A stretch of DNA of 64,000 bases from Mytilus californianus (lineage: Eukaryota > Mollusca > Bivalvia > Mytilida > Mytilidae): contig NW_026262668.1 of NCBI RefSeq assembly GCF_021869535.1, forward strand, positions 15,174,348-15,238,347, given 5' to 3'. Positions within the stretch are counted from its first letter, which is position 1. Every line of letters starts with the position of its first letter. Shown here in pieces: positions 48,421 through 62,514 of this stretch. The position numbers and the translations under genes are program-made. The notes beneath the pieces were generated by a model. That model had not been told where the DNA came from. It searched no databases and worked only from the letters and a program-made list of their open reading frames with translations.

Positions 48421-48743
48421 ACGTTATTGCTACAAATATATAAATATTTCTGTTTTTATTGAATAAAATTTGATTATTCCTTGATGTGTAAAACTATGTA
48501 TCCAAAAAGATATTCTACTTCTTCTCTTGTAAAATACAACGCATATAGCAAAATATCGTTTCAGGTTAAGTCTTGGCTCTTGCCTAAATATTAATGACAA
48601 GATCCCAAAATGAGGCAATTACACAGTTTTTGTAGTTCTTTGGTGAATTAAAGAAGATTGATGCAAACTCGTAAGACAAAATCGAAAAATATAAATACTG
48701 ATATCTTACAGACTAATGTCTTATGAACATCTGAAATATGTTA

Positions 48744-48950
48744 GGGAGCTACCATTTGATTCTTATGGGGGGCGGGGGGTGGCTAGGATGAAGGATGATA
48801 ATTTATGTAAAAAAGTCAGGATAAACTAATAAAAAAAAAGGCAGGACCGAATAGATTGAAAAATAAAAAGGCAGTACAGAGATTACAACTAAAAAAAATG
48901 CAGGACACAATTTTCCATCCTAGCCCCCTAAAAATCAAATGGTAGCTCCC
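48744..48950. mobile_element. 207-bp MITE with GGGAGCTACCATTTGATT ends and TTA duplication
   Basis: GGGAGCTACCATTTGATTCT at the left and AAATCAAATGGTAGCTCCC at the right are inverted repeats. A second paired block is GGCTAGGATG and CATCCTAGCC. TTA flanks both sides (48741-48743, 48951-48953), which fits the TWA preference of PIF/Harbinger elements. Confidence 0.8.
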
Positions 48951-49040
48951 TTATTTGGAATTTTTATAAGTTTCTTTGATTTTCGAATTCAAGAGGCCAT
49001 AATGTGTCCTTATCACTTAAACACAAAAAGTGTACTTTAT

Positions 49041-49151
49041 GCGGGATTTTCTCGCTGTGTTGAAGACCCATTGGTGGCCTTCATCTGTTTTCTGCTCTTT
49101 GGCCGGGTTGTTGTCTCTTTGACACATTCCCCATTTCCATTCTCAATTTTA
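49041..49151 (+). repeat. 3'-tail fragment of the first Penelope-like subfamily
   Basis: GCGGGATTTTCTCGCTGTGT through GGTTGTTGTCTCTTTGACAC to CCATTCTCAATTTTA matches the last 110 bp of copies B and C. Only the extreme 3' end is present. Confidence 0.7.
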
Positions 49152-49849
49152 TTTAGACTTTTTAATTTTCTTGAACCTTACAACAGATGTACTAAGTTGA
49201 ACGATGTTCTCTGTGATAATCTGAAAAATAACCAACATTTATATGACCTATAGTGTTTGTATGCTCCCGACATTTGGCGTTGAAAAAGGTCTTGTCCAAT
49301 TACATATAAAAATATTATAAACGAAGATTTTAAGCTTCATCACATTTCCTTCCTATTATTCTTGATATGACAGATACGAGGTTGAAATTCTGAAAATTTG
49401 AAAATGATTTCTGTTCGCATGGTTTAAATTACTTGTAAAAAACGTATGATTGTATGGAACGCGACATATTGACTTTGCACACCTCGGTAGTGATCATTAT
49501 TCAATTCAGACCAGCCATGAAATTATATTTGTGAATAATCAAAATAACTGCAACAATGTTAAAAAATCAATGGTCTTCAAATATGTCAATCTTAAAGTAC
49601 CAGGTAAAGGTGCACCTGGACGTGGACACGCCCATCAATGTGATTGGGTACCCGTAACATTTTCAATAGCGCATTAACGTTTCTATTATTTATGGAACGC
49701 CTTTAAAAGCACGTTTCCTCATTAATTTTACATTTAAAAATTTTACTCAACCAAAGACTACCTGAAATCAGCATTTAATGAATTGGATTCTAATTTGAAG
49801 TTAACCTCAGGATTTATAAAGAAGAAAAAACTTTACAGACAATAGTAAT
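49152..49849. promoter_or_regulatory. Upstream region of the BarH-like gene
   Basis: This region lies directly 5' of the homeobox start codon. It contains a forward frame (49450-49677) without recognisable domain and a GC-richer block GTGCACCTGGACGTGGACAC with CGCCCATCAATGTGATTGGG near 49610-49650. ATTGG is a CCAAT-box complement and may mark the promoter, but no TATA element or start site can be fixed. Call by position only. Confidence 0.3.
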
Positions 49850-51838
<1,989 letters not shown>

Positions 51839-52134
51839 TTCACTGATCACGTGATTTCATAAAACAGTATTATGTTCTTTTTAAGGCGGACTAAGAACTC
51901 AAAATATCTTCAATAGTTTTATGGGTTTTGTGCAATTTTATAATAAGCATTTATATGTAGAACTTTTACAGAAGAAGGGTTACTTTTTTTAACATACAAA
52001 ACATATAGTTTGTTTCTATTAAGCTCTTATTAATTATGGTATTTCTTTAAATGCATGCGTAAGTCGCTGGTTATTGTATATATTGTTACAGGATATTTTT
52101 CTATAGATACATTTTATATAATATAAAAAATTAA

Positions 52135-52140
52135 AATAAA
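52135..52140 (+). terminator. Candidate polyadenylation signal AATAAA
   Basis: AATAAA lies about 300 bp after the BarH-like stop codon, before the next repeat fragment. The AT-rich context gives many chance AATAAA matches, so this is tentative. Confidence 0.3.
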
Positions 52141-52174
52141 TGTGTTTTGTATTTTTTTACTTTTACATTTGTAC

Positions 52175-52280
52175 ACAAAATGGCGTGGATGTAACTATAC
52201 GTCACTATACTGCCTTCATCAAAGAACAGCAAATCCATATCGTATAGTCAGCTTTAAAAGACAAAATGTAGAACAATTGA
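52175..52280 (-). repeat. Retroelement 3'-tail fragment
   Basis: CATATCGTATAGTCAGCTTT and AAAAGACAAAATGTAGAACAATTG correspond to the second-subfamily 3' UTR (compare 46930-46990). It is strongly diverged and marks the boundary of the BarH-like locus. Confidence 0.5.
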
Positions 52281-52814
52281 AAGATAAGACCATTCCAATC
52301 CTCGGAAAACCATGGAGTCTGATAAATATATATAGATATGTACAAAACAACCGATTTCGAAGCATTTGAAAGGTTGTTCTCATAAAGTATCTTGTTTTTA
52401 TTAAGTTTGTTGTATTCGGGAATATTTTGCTGTTTGTTATGAACCTTTTCAGTTGTTTTTGGTTTTTGAAATAATTTCCAATAGTTGCTGGACATGGTAA
52501 AGGCTGGTAGAAAATGACATTTTTTTAAATAGAGTAGAGGTGTTTTCAGATATATTTGAAAGCTTTTTGAATAATTCGGCTGCAAGGCAAATCATCCCTG
52601 TAATGTAAATGTATGAATCATTGATACCAACATATTTATTTAGCTGTCCCTGGTCAAGCCTCTCGGCAGAGGTTGCAGTTGTGTTTCTCTATATAAAGTT
52701 TTTTGTCTCCTGTGTTTTACTTTGTGAGTCTTCGACCGCATCTGTTGAATTCAATCACAACTTGTCAACACTCGTTGTTTCATCTATCAAATAATTGTTC
52801 TTTTTTAAGATTTT

Positions 52815-54285
52815 ATTATTTCAGTTTCACATGGGAAAAGGAAAAACAAAAATTTACGACAAAAGAGACAAATTTTCGCTCCAACATTATTTATTTTCAA
52901 TTTTGGACGGGGATGTTCCTTTTTTTTGTTTCCAAACTCGTTCGCTATGCTCGTGTCTGTATAGTGGAGATTTAGATTTCAATTAACGTAATTTATAAAG
53001 TAACTGGTAAACTATTAAGTCAGGGATTTCGTTACTATGAATTATTTTATAAACTTTGATTAGCTTCTTTCCGATATATATAAAGATTTGGTTTGGACAT
53101 TGGCTGTACCCGTAGAACTCTTTAAAAAACGGCATACCACATCCTATTTTAACGGTAATGTAGTTGGCTGTACCCGTAGAACTCTTAAAAAAACGGCATA
53201 CCACATCCTATTTTAACGGTAATGTAGTTGGCTGTACCCGTAGAACTCTTAAAAAAACGGCATACCACATCCTATTTTAACGGTAATGTAGTGAGTGTAT
53301 TAAGCCCATACACTTAGATACGCTGCATGTAAACTAACTGATCCTGAGCAAACATATACTGATAAATTTAACACCCTAATAAGATCTCTGAATATTGTTT
53401 TATTTCAGTATCAATATTGATTTTGTTTTTGATAAATTAGAATACAACTAAACATGTATTGCTAAACATTTATGAAAACTTCTGATTCTACATCCTGTCG
53501 AAATTAGATACTTATATTTTGGCATTACAGGAGGTCATGATCTTCTCAGACTATTTATGACGTTTTACACTAAATCAATAGCATGTGTAGTGATTAATGC
53601 TTTAATCTGGGAAAACTAACATGGTTGATTTAAAAGTTGTTATTGGCTTTGAACTAGTTTTTAGATCGGTACTATGTGTCTTTTGTCCGTAAGTTATTTA
53701 TTTTTTTACTTCTTGCCAATCTGATGAGTTAAGCCATTTCCAACGGACTTATGCAGTTTATTCTAATGTGGTGTTATTACACCACTATCCCAGGTTAGGG
53801 GAGGTTTAAGCGCTCACAAAAATGTTTAAGCCGGCCACATTTTATATATGCCTGTCCCAAGTCTGGAGCCTGTGTTTCAGTGGTTGTCGTTGGTTGATGT
53901 TGGTCATATTTGTTTATTATTTTGTCATAAATCATGCCTTTTGTTATTTCCTTTGAATTGTTGCGTATATATATGTGTGTGTGTTTGTTTTTACTTATGA
54001 CAGGCCTAAGCAAGCATAAAACCATGTCCCAAGTCAAGAGCCTGTATTTCAGTGGTTGTCGTTGGTTGATGTTGGTCATATTTGTTTATTATTTTGTCAT
54101 AAATCATACCTTTTGTTATTTCCTTTGAATTGTTTAATATTTTGTCATACAGGTGCCCTTTAAAGCTGACTATATTGTATGGGTTTGAAGGCCGTACGTT
54201 GATCTATAGTTGCTTAAATCCGCTTTGTTTGGACTCTAGTAGATAGTTGTCTCATTGGCAATCATACCACATCTCCTTATTCTAT
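52815..54285 (+). mobile_element. Penelope-like retroelement copy G, second subfamily, decayed
   Basis: It begins with KIYDKRDKFS and LDGDVP-like fragments at 52850-52920, continues through TRSLCSCLYSGDLDFN (Arg-Tyr-Ala-Arg-Val-Cys equivalent), then the triplicated 64-bp segment at 53101-53292, and ends in the family 3' tail TTGTCTCATTGGCAATCATACCACATCTCC at about 54275. A partial tandem repeat of the UTR block TCAGTGGTTGTCGTTGGTTG occurs at 53877 and 54049. No intact frame remains. Confidence 0.65.
53101..53292 (+). repeat. 64-bp tandem triplication inside copy G
   Basis: TGGCTGTACCCGTAGAACTC through CGGTAATGTAGT recurs at 53101, 53165 and 53229 with one or two differences. The unit derives from the RT C-terminal coding region (equivalent of GISHPIFYGN), so it is a local duplication inside a dead element. 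Confidence 0.9.
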
Positions 54286-54322
54286 ATCAATAGTTTCCTT
54301 AGTTTCTATATTAATACCTTAG

Positions 54323-54370
54323 ATTAGTTTAGTTTAATTTAGTTTAGTTTAGTTTAATTTAGTTTAGTCG
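54323..54370 (+). repeat. (TTTAG)n / TTTAGTTTAA simple repeat
   Basis: About ten tandem variants of TTTAG or TTTAA. It is not a telomeric TTAGGG array. Confidence 0.8.
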
Positions 54371-54787
54371 AAACAGTATTTTATTCAAATGAATTGAATT
54401 GGAATGGGCAACAGGCAATGCCTATGTAAGCCCTCTCCATAAAACAAGGTACAATATATTACATTCAAACAAAACAACACATACACAAACATAATGACAA
54501 CACCAAATTATTTTTTTCAAAATTACCTCATAGCTGGCTGGAAGTATGCTTCAAATAATTAACCAAAAAAACATTGAATTTCTATTAATATTCTAAGTAA
54601 CTAACTCCAATATTGATTAAGAAGCATTACATTAAATTAAACTGTCTCGAGTCAGCTGTTAAATATTATTCTCTAATTCTTCGTCAATTGATCACTTTCT
54701 GCACCCATTGAATAAAAAAATTTAATCAACGTGTGGTTCGTTTGATCTCAGTTTTTCATTGGTTAAAATCCGATTATGACGTTGAAT

Positions 54788-55126
54788 TCTCTTGCTTTCC
54801 TCTGAATTTCCTATTGTGACGGCATGAAAAAAGGCGACCATGCCTGATGACGTCACATAGAAAGAACACATCTTTTGCAGATCATTCGAAAAGAAGGAAT
54901 AAGTTTGCATGCATATTGTTTGAAAATTATTAGAGAAACAGATTCCACCACCAAATCTCTTGCTTTCCTCTGAATTTCCTATTGTGACGGCATGAAAAAA
55001 GGCGACCATGCCTGATGACGTCACATAGAAAGAACACATCTTTTTGCAGATCATTCGAAAAGAAGGAATAAGTTTGCCTGCATATTGTTTGAAAATTATT
55101 AGAGAAACAGATTCCACCACCAAATC
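54788..55126. repeat. 168-bp tandem duplication
   Basis: Two copies, 54788-54955 and 54956-55126, differ by one inserted T and one or two substitutions. Each contains CCTGATGACGTCACATAGAA, which includes a perfect CRE palindrome TGACGTCA. A 142-codon reverse frame spans both copies, but it changes peptide frame between them and is not credible as a gene. Confidence 0.9.
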
Positions 55127-55255
55127 TCGTGTAATACGATATTTATCCACTCTCGACAGTTAAATTTTAAATATTTAAAACGCTCGGCGAGCCTCGCGTT
55201 TTAAATTTGAAAATTTAACTTTCTCGAGTGGATAAATATCGTATCACACTCGATG
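55127..55255. repeat. Long hairpin with about 55-bp arms
   Basis: GTGTAATACGATATTTATCC, ACTCTCGACAGTTAAATTTT and AAATATTTAAAACGC on the left pair with GCGTTTTAAATTTGAAAATT, TAACTTTCTCGAGTGGATAA and ATATCGTATCACAC on the right. GCTCGGCGAGCCTCGC sits at the tip. It directly abuts the 168-bp duplication. Confidence 0.8.
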
Positions 55256-56187
55256 CAGTGGTAGAATCTATATTTATTAGAATAACTCATTTTTCCGAAA
55301 CAACATGTTTGATATCATTTTTACTAATTTATCGAACCTGAAGAATAATGACAATGAGTAAATAACAATGTTGATACATTAAAGAATCATAAATAATGAG
55401 AAAAACAATTTAGAATGCAAATAAAAAATTAAAAAAAAACAAAAAGTGGTTTGAAAGATAAAGATTAGTTATTATCATTTATTTTCTGATATTTGTTTTA
55501 ATTTTATCTATTTTTCAGTCGGTTAAGGTCTAATAACTTGAATATAGAATAAATTACAGACATACAAAATAACAAGTTTATTTAGTTTAGAACTATAAAA
55601 TATTTTTCACTATACAAATCCTACTGAATTTCTAATGTATTTATGACCAGACTTAACTATCTGAATATTGTCTTCAATACTCATAGATTGATCATCAAAT
55701 AGTAATATTTATACCTTGAAAATTAACAAATCAACAATCAGGATAGCGGTTGAAATCTCAGTCAGGATTATACTAGACCAAAATCTCTGACAATTGACAA
55801 TCACAGATGTCAAACAGTATACAACGATCACAGTAACGATGTCTTAGCAATAAGATCGAACAACTACATTGTAACTATATGAGCTCTCATATTTCAAGGA
55901 AGTGGTCATGTGCTACTGGAAGGATAATAAATTCTGCAACATCCGAAAAGAACAGGGAATATATAGGAAAACACAAAAAAAAAACCTAAAGGGAAAGAAA
56001 TTTCAGATATCTAAATGTCATATCATTTATGTATACGTCCATTGTATGGTTTTATGCTTGCTTATGCCTGTCATAAGTAAAACAAAAACCACACACACAT
56101 ACGCAACAAATTCGAAAAGAAGTAGCTATTATTACATGACACAGAACAATCTTGTTTGTCTTGTAGTAATTCAAATCCTAATACAAT
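55256..56187. other. Intergenic stretch, no gene seen
   Basis: AT-rich; no supported gene. Confidence 0.45.
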
Positions 56188-56320
56188 ATGGGTATTTGCT
56201 GCTTCTCTGTTAAATGTGTATAGTGATGAAGGTACCAACTCTGAATAGGATTAATGAAAGGGCGATTTATAGCCCGAATAATGTGCCCTAGTGTGATGAC
56301 ATGACTTCTATTAAGGCTAG
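56188..56320 (+). mobile_element. SINE fragment
   Basis: GGGTATTTGCTGCTTCTCTG and ATAATGTGCCCTAGTGTGAT match the body of the interrupted SINE at 23380-23490, without the tRNA-like head. Confidence 0.45.
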
Positions 56321-57234
56321 TAGTACCTTATGAAACCGCAAGTTAAAATCTGACTACATTTTGGTATAGTACATATATTCAGGTATTATACTCAAACAAC
56401 ATTAGTCTGTTAAAAGATTTTTTTTATATAATATATCTTAGCTGGACGTTTATTATCCAGCCTTCATCATCAAGAAACCACATGACAGAATTTAATTTAA
56501 TGCTTATGTAATAAATCAAAAAGGAATTACTTTTTTATTCTATAAATTATGCACATAACTGAATTCCTCCAACGCACTTTGTAAATTATTTTTTCGCATT
56601 ATTGCTTGATTTAATGTTAAATTGTTTAATAGTTATTCAAACCTTTTTTGGAACAACGGTACTTAGAAAATGCCTTATATGGTCATTTAACAATTTACAT
56701 TACAATTTACATGCTTAAAAGAATTTAAATATCATCAAATTTTATCCAATTCGGTTGGCAACATACGTCTTAAACGGTCTCGATATTTTTTTTATTATAA
56801 TGTTTTTGCAAGACTACGTTTATTTTTTTATTTGTATCCCATCTTTGTCAAAAGTGCTAACATGCATGGGAATACAATTGATATAATTAAGCATACTATC
56901 GTTGATTTTGGAGATAAGGTTTTTAATGTTGAACGGTTTTATGACAATAAATATTAAAAGATCATTTGAGAAATACTTATTAAAATGATCTTCAGTAAGG
57001 AATAGTTAAAGGATCTCGTGGAAAGTGAGAAAGAGTTTTGCTGTCCGACCTTTACTGAAATATTGAGCAACACAATATTAATTCTGTTTTAGTCTAAATT
57101 ATAGTACAGGTTATTAAATATATAAATTGTAGAACAAGTATGTAGTGGAAACGCACAGCAGACATAGGAATAATAGATAAACTCAATGTATTAGTCACAG
57201 AGCAAACACAGTTCCTTTTAAAAAGTGTCATCCC

Positions 57235-57500
57235 ATGTCAAAATAAGGAGACGAGGTGTGATTGCCAATGAGACAAATATCTACCAACGTCTAAATAACT
57301 TGAAACCAACTATATGTCACTGTACGACATTCACTATGAGCAACATCCTTACCATATAGTTCACGAAAAAATGTGAAACAATTAAAACGGAAAAACCAAC
57401 GGCCTGATTTATGACCAAACAATAAACGTAAATCGAATATGACAGACAGCAACCAACGATAACCACTGAATTAATGGCACGATCCTGACTTGGGTGTAGT
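57235..57500 (-). repeat. Retroelement 3'-tail fragment
   Basis: AAATAAGGAGACGAGGTGTG, TTGCCAATGAGACAAATATC, CAACCAACGATAACCACTGA and CCTGACTTGG follow the same order as the copy E 3' region. No RT coding sequence is attached. Confidence 0.65.
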
Positions 57501-59786
57501 TCTGATTGCCGCTTTTTGCTACAAACTGTATAAAATTTGTTCGTTTTAACTATATTTTGCTTCTCAGTTCATGTAATAGCTTAACTTCAAAATGTAAAAA
57601 GCTTACAAAATGTAATGAAATACATAATGATAGATATAACAGTGTACATGTAGCGTACATCTCCTTGATATGAGGTATGAATAGGTTTGCACATATCTGA
57701 AACTTGATAATATTAACACCCCAAGGTTGAAATGAAAGACAATTCGTTCTGTAACATCCCATTCAAACCTGCCAACATCCTCGTTATCATATTGCATGGT
57801 GTATGATTCTCCTTAAGAATCAGAATCACAACCATCTATTCTCAGGCTCTCCGATCCGACCGTGGGTCTATCATTATACATCAGTCTATTTTACAAATTG
57901 AAAGAAATAAGTGTGAAACAGTTAATCTGTTTAAAACATCTTTATTGCTTAAAAACGATTTGTTATTTTACGTGTTTATTTACTTGTGTTTGACTTATCG
58001 CCATCTCAAATCACGCACTAATTCATCCTATTGTACAACAAAATTGGTTTAAAATACAATATTTAGTTTTTGTTTCTAGGTATAAATGGTATTTGTTATG
58101 AAAATATAGAATTTTGAATGGTTTAAAATAGTCCATTTAGTTTTTGTTACATTTAGTAAATGGGTTTTGTTTCGAGAAAGACTCGTTGATAACGGCATTG
58201 CCTGTTATCTTTCTTGTCGCTAAACACATCTTTTCATGCCGCTTAGCACGTTGTTTGAGGTAGCAAAGTATGGATAAAATGATGTTAAGTGATCGTTGAT
58301 AGGAGATTAAAAAGTGCTGTATCAAGTTTTAAACGAAGTCGTACTTTTTAAACGTGTCGAAATAGCCACGTTATTTGAGTAAAATGAAATAAACGTAAAT
58401 TTTGACAATTTAACAATTTATTAAGATAGAAATATCCTATGTCGTTTTTATTGTTTATTATAAAACGACATAAAAGCCAAAAGACACCAAGTGGTAAACA
58501 CTCATTCTTTAACAAATATCGTATATACAATGCGCCAAGCTCTAAAACGTCCAGAATTGAAAAAAATCTAACTGAAACTATCAAATTCATCATGAACACC
58601 AAATTCTCATATTAACGAAAACATAATACAATTAATTTTTCTTTTCAGAAATTCAATTTGCGTCATCATCAATTGTCATTAATTTAAATAATCGCTAAGA
58701 AAAATGCTATAGAAGATGTTATCGTCAAACATATAACCCCATGGATTAAGAGGGATACAGTTGTATGGTAATCTAGTCCTTCATCTTTCTACAATAAACC
58801 TTGCTGTAAGGAGACATTCGATTTATTCTAAAATGTGAAAATACTTATACGTTTGGACAGAATGAAGAGGTCAAATCATGTGTCCCGTTTGCAATAGTGT
58901 TTTAAAGGATTTTATATGACTATTATAATCTAAGGTTTATGTCCCAAACAAAATACCGTCTTTTTCTATTTATCGTCTCTTCATCCCTACCAACCCACTT
59001 TTCACATCTATTGTTCTTGTTTTGAATATGTCAATTAATCAATCAACTAATTAACAGCTTCTTCTTTTACAATTATCTCTTTCTTTTAAACAGGAAACGT
59101 ACAATAATACTCAATTAGAAAATACAATAGCGGCATATTTTACATACCACCAAGAAAAGTATAGCTATTCTTATCAATTTTACTATCAGTTAAGGAGAAT
59201 GATGTTACTATTCATACATAAAACAACAGAAAGCTGAAACTTTACTTAAATAAGGGATATTTGTCGGTTGGTTGACGAACAACACCCCATCATTTAACGA
59301 CAATTATCGCCTATTCTAAACAATGATAACAGTAACGATCTGACGCCAATCCATACCCTACGTTTGGGCTGAGTTTTAGGTTTTTTGTTCGTACTTATTC
59401 GTTCAAATAGAGATATTTTGTTGCGGTAGAAACGCAACATTGTTTATATTTTCTTTGATACCATCGAAATGAATATTTTACATAGATAGTTCCATTTGAG
59501 GCAACACTTCAGAGATAAAAATGTTGTTTTTTTTTTACAAATATACAATTCACTGTGTTATTCCCTAAAATACTTTTAAAGAATTCATTCACTTTAAGGC
59601 TTTACCAATATGTTTAAAATAGAACACAGAGTCCAAATAAATATAAGTACGCCCATTGCAATCTAAAATTTAAAAAAAAAGTTTATAATTTACTTTTCTC
59701 AAATAAGTTTTATCGCCTTGATTTTCATATTTTTAAACGTAGGAAATTACCTAAAGGATTTTGATACATTTATCAAACTCACTGTT
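57501..59786. other. Intergenic stretch, no gene seen
   Basis: AT-rich. Overlapping reverse frames at 57550-57797 and 58137-58602 have no domains. Confidence 0.45.
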
Positions 59787-59892
59787 ATAATCTTTGGGGG
59801 GAAAATTGTGATGATTGCAAGGTTGACATTTGAAATTGCAATTAGCCGTCGACGATATGTTACCTAAAAAGTTAATCCCCCCAAATGATTAT
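59787..59892. repeat. Short inverted-end element
   Basis: ATAATCTTTGGGGGGAAAA and TTAATCCCCCCAAATGATTA form imperfect inverted ends around about 70 bp. It may be a small MITE. No clear target duplication. Confidence 0.45.
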
Positions 59893-60381
59893 ATGTGACG
59901 ATTTCAAAGGGATGAAAGCATAATACAATTTTTTTTAACTTTAAATATAATTATTTTTTTAAGGTGGTTAAACGAGGCTGTGGTTTTTAAAACATACGAA
60001 ATTGCTGGTCTTTGTAGAAAATATCTTCTGTTTGGAAACAGAACAGATTGTTTAAAAAACTACAAAAAAGCTTCTATTTTCCTATTCTCAATGCTTATTT
60101 ACTTCGTGAATTTGAAAGTGAATTTACAACATACGTGTTGAAACAATCACAGTGAGCATTAAAACAGCGCTATGTTTGATATAATCAAAGTTGAACATAT
60201 TTTTATTGATAACAAGATTAAAAAGTCGCGCAGTCTTTAAAAGCAAGCTAATATACCAGCAGGTGTAAATAGAAAAAAAGTAAAGTTAAAATCCTGAATA
60301 CTATATGTAATGTTTAAAAGAATAAGCAACATATTTGTTGATTTTTGCTGGTTGGAAGCCCAACCGATATGATTCAAAATA
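59893..60381. other. Intergenic stretch, no gene seen
   Basis: AT-rich; no frame or repeat of note. Confidence 0.45.
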
Positions 60382-61140
60382 CAGTGGAGATCACTTCTAA
60401 CCTCTCATTAGAACTGCCAGAATAATCTGTCATAAAACTGTTCTACCTTGAACTGTTCTAAGTAGAACCGTCAGAATCAATTCTAGGTAGAACTGTCAGG
60501 ATCAGTTCTAGGGTAGAACTGTCTAAAACTGTTCTAGATAGAACTGTCCAAATCAGTTCTAGTCGTAGAACTGTCAGCAGAACTGACCAAATCAGTTCTA
60601 ACCGTAGAACTGTCAGCAGAACTGACTAAATCAGTTCTAACCGTAGAACTGTCAGCAGAACTGCCTAAACCTGTTATAGCCGTAGAACTGACCAAACCTG
60701 TCAGGATTTTAGAACAGTTCTAAATGACGTCACTGCAATTTTTTAACATATATTATATTCTTTTGACTTATTTATATTTAAGACAAAGAGTTCTTAAAAC
60801 TGTTCTAACTGACTAAATCAATTCTAGCCGTTGAACTGACCAAAACAGTTCTAATCGTAGAACTGTTCTAGTCGTAGAACTGTTCTAGCCGTAGAACTGT
60901 TCTAGTCGTAGAACTAACCAAATATTTGGTCAGTTCTAGGTAGAACTGTCTGAAACTGTTCTAGGGTAGAACTGTCAGGATCAGTTCTAGGTAGAACTGA
61001 CCAAATCAGTTGTAGGTTAGAACTGTTCTAGCTAGAACTGTGTAAAAGGTGTCAGGATGACAGTTATACATACTGTCCTAGAACAGTTCTCCTGACAGAT
61101 TCTGACAGATTTGATGAGAGGTTAGAAGTAATCTACACTG
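60382..61140. mobile_element. 759-bp TA-flanked element filled with AGAACTG/CAGTTCT palindromes
   Basis: The ends are CAGTGGAGATCACTTCTAAC then CTCTCAT on the left and ATGAGAGGTTAGAAGTAATC then TACACTG on the right. TA flanks both sides (60380-60381, 61141-61142). CAGTG ends and TA duplication fit Tc1/mariner-type insertion. Nearly the whole interior is built from GTAGAACTGTC, CAGTTCTAG and spacer words such as ACCAAAT, in both orientations, giving dozens of possible short stems. About 60725-60780 is the only unique-looking interior part. No transposase. Confidence 0.75.
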
Positions 61141-61142
61141 TA

Positions 61143-62293
61143 TACACTAAATCAGGCATGTTTATTTTTCAAAATGGTGGTTTGGGACGATGGACAGGGA
61201 AATTTGAATGCCACTGGACAATGAAACTTTTAAACAATTGCCTCTTATACTTTGAATCGGATTTAATATTCCTGATTCCAAACGGACGGATGTTTTAAAT
61301 AAACAGCCAATAATATAATAATATCCAATTGTTTAATTAACCAGAAGAAAATAACAATTAACAAAAAAAAAAATATCAAACTTCAGCTAGCGCAAATTTA
61401 AAATGCAACTACATAATTATCAAAATTATTTATTATTCGTTGTTGCAGTAAGCAACAACGTGGAACATTTTTGCGTGCTGATTACATTCATACGGGTAAC
61501 TTCACTTGCCAAAAAGTCTAATACATTGCATTATAACTGATCGTATCTGCTTATTATTGCGTTTAAGTACTAAATGCACAAATCTGACCATAGCACTTAA
61601 AACACCCTGGTTTAGTTTCCTTGGAAGTTGTTGATTATTATCAATTGTATTCAAATGTCAAATTCTTGCAGATTTTACTTTCAAAAGTAAATAATGTATT
61701 TTTTCTTTATTCCATACGCCACATATCTGAGTTTACAAATCTCTTATACCATTTATGTGTGGTCGGGGTCACCATTTTCTTCAGAAAAGAACGATATTGC
61801 AAATTTATCATCCGATTAAATTTTATGTGAGATAACGCGATAATTATTAGAATATTAAAATCTTTGTTGATTTGATGATTAAATACATTGATAGACAGTT
61901 AGAACATCAGATTAAAATGTTTTCGTTTTGAATAATGACAGGATTTCACTAACGATAATGTGTCATAAACAGAATCTAGTTCTTATTCCATGTAATTACA
62001 GCTTAGTATTGCTGACACATTGAATCTGATAGGTATCTCAACTCTACTATGAAGACATATCAAATTTTAAAAGCCAGTAATTTGTTGATCATAAAAATTT
62101 AACTTTTACAACAAAAGATATGTCTATCATTTAAATGCAGGTAATGAAAGTTAAATAAAAATGATATTAAACATGTTTGAATACATCAAAGATAAAAATC
62201 TAAAAAATCTTTATTGATGTTTTATGAAATTGTTCATGGTCCAACATGGTGCTGATATTTGCTATTTGACTATTTATTTTAATAAAAATAATA
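61143..62293. other. Intergenic stretch, no gene seen
   Basis: AT-rich; the 69-codon frame at 61621-61830 has no domain. Confidence 0.45.
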
Positions 62294-62443
62294 ATAAATC
62301 ACTTAACAGTCATATGTAGACAAGCATTGGACATTCCTGTTCTCTGGGTCTCCAAAATTCTAGACCATATGTTGATGTGCTCATAAAAAACATTGCACCG
62401 AGATGTCCAATGCTTGTCTACATGTGGCTGTTAAGTGATTTAT
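62294..62443. repeat. 150-bp hairpin with about 40-bp arms
   Basis: AAATCACTTAACAGTCATAT then GTAGACAAGCATTGGACAT pairs with ATGTCCAATGCTTGTCTACA then TGTGGCTGTTAAGTGATTTA. The arms are more than 90 percent complementary and the loop is about 70 bp. It is a palindromic MITE-like unit. Confidence 0.75.
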
Positions 62444-62514
62444 GATTATAAATGTTGAATATTGGCTCAAATGAATATAAAACACATAAGTAACGAGATC
62501 TGGTTACATGTTGC

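Noticed and set aside
49450..49677. 75-codon frame just upstream of the BarH-like gene as a coding exon
   Set aside because: No domain and no good splice link into exon 1, which has its own start. More likely promoter or flanking DNA.
54323..54370. Interstitial telomere repeat
   Set aside because: The unit is TTTAG/TTTAA, not the TTAGGG expected in molluscs.
54722..55150. 142-codon reverse frame as a gene
   Set aside because: It spans a 168-bp tandem duplication and reads different frames of parts of the duplicated unit. No recognisable protein.
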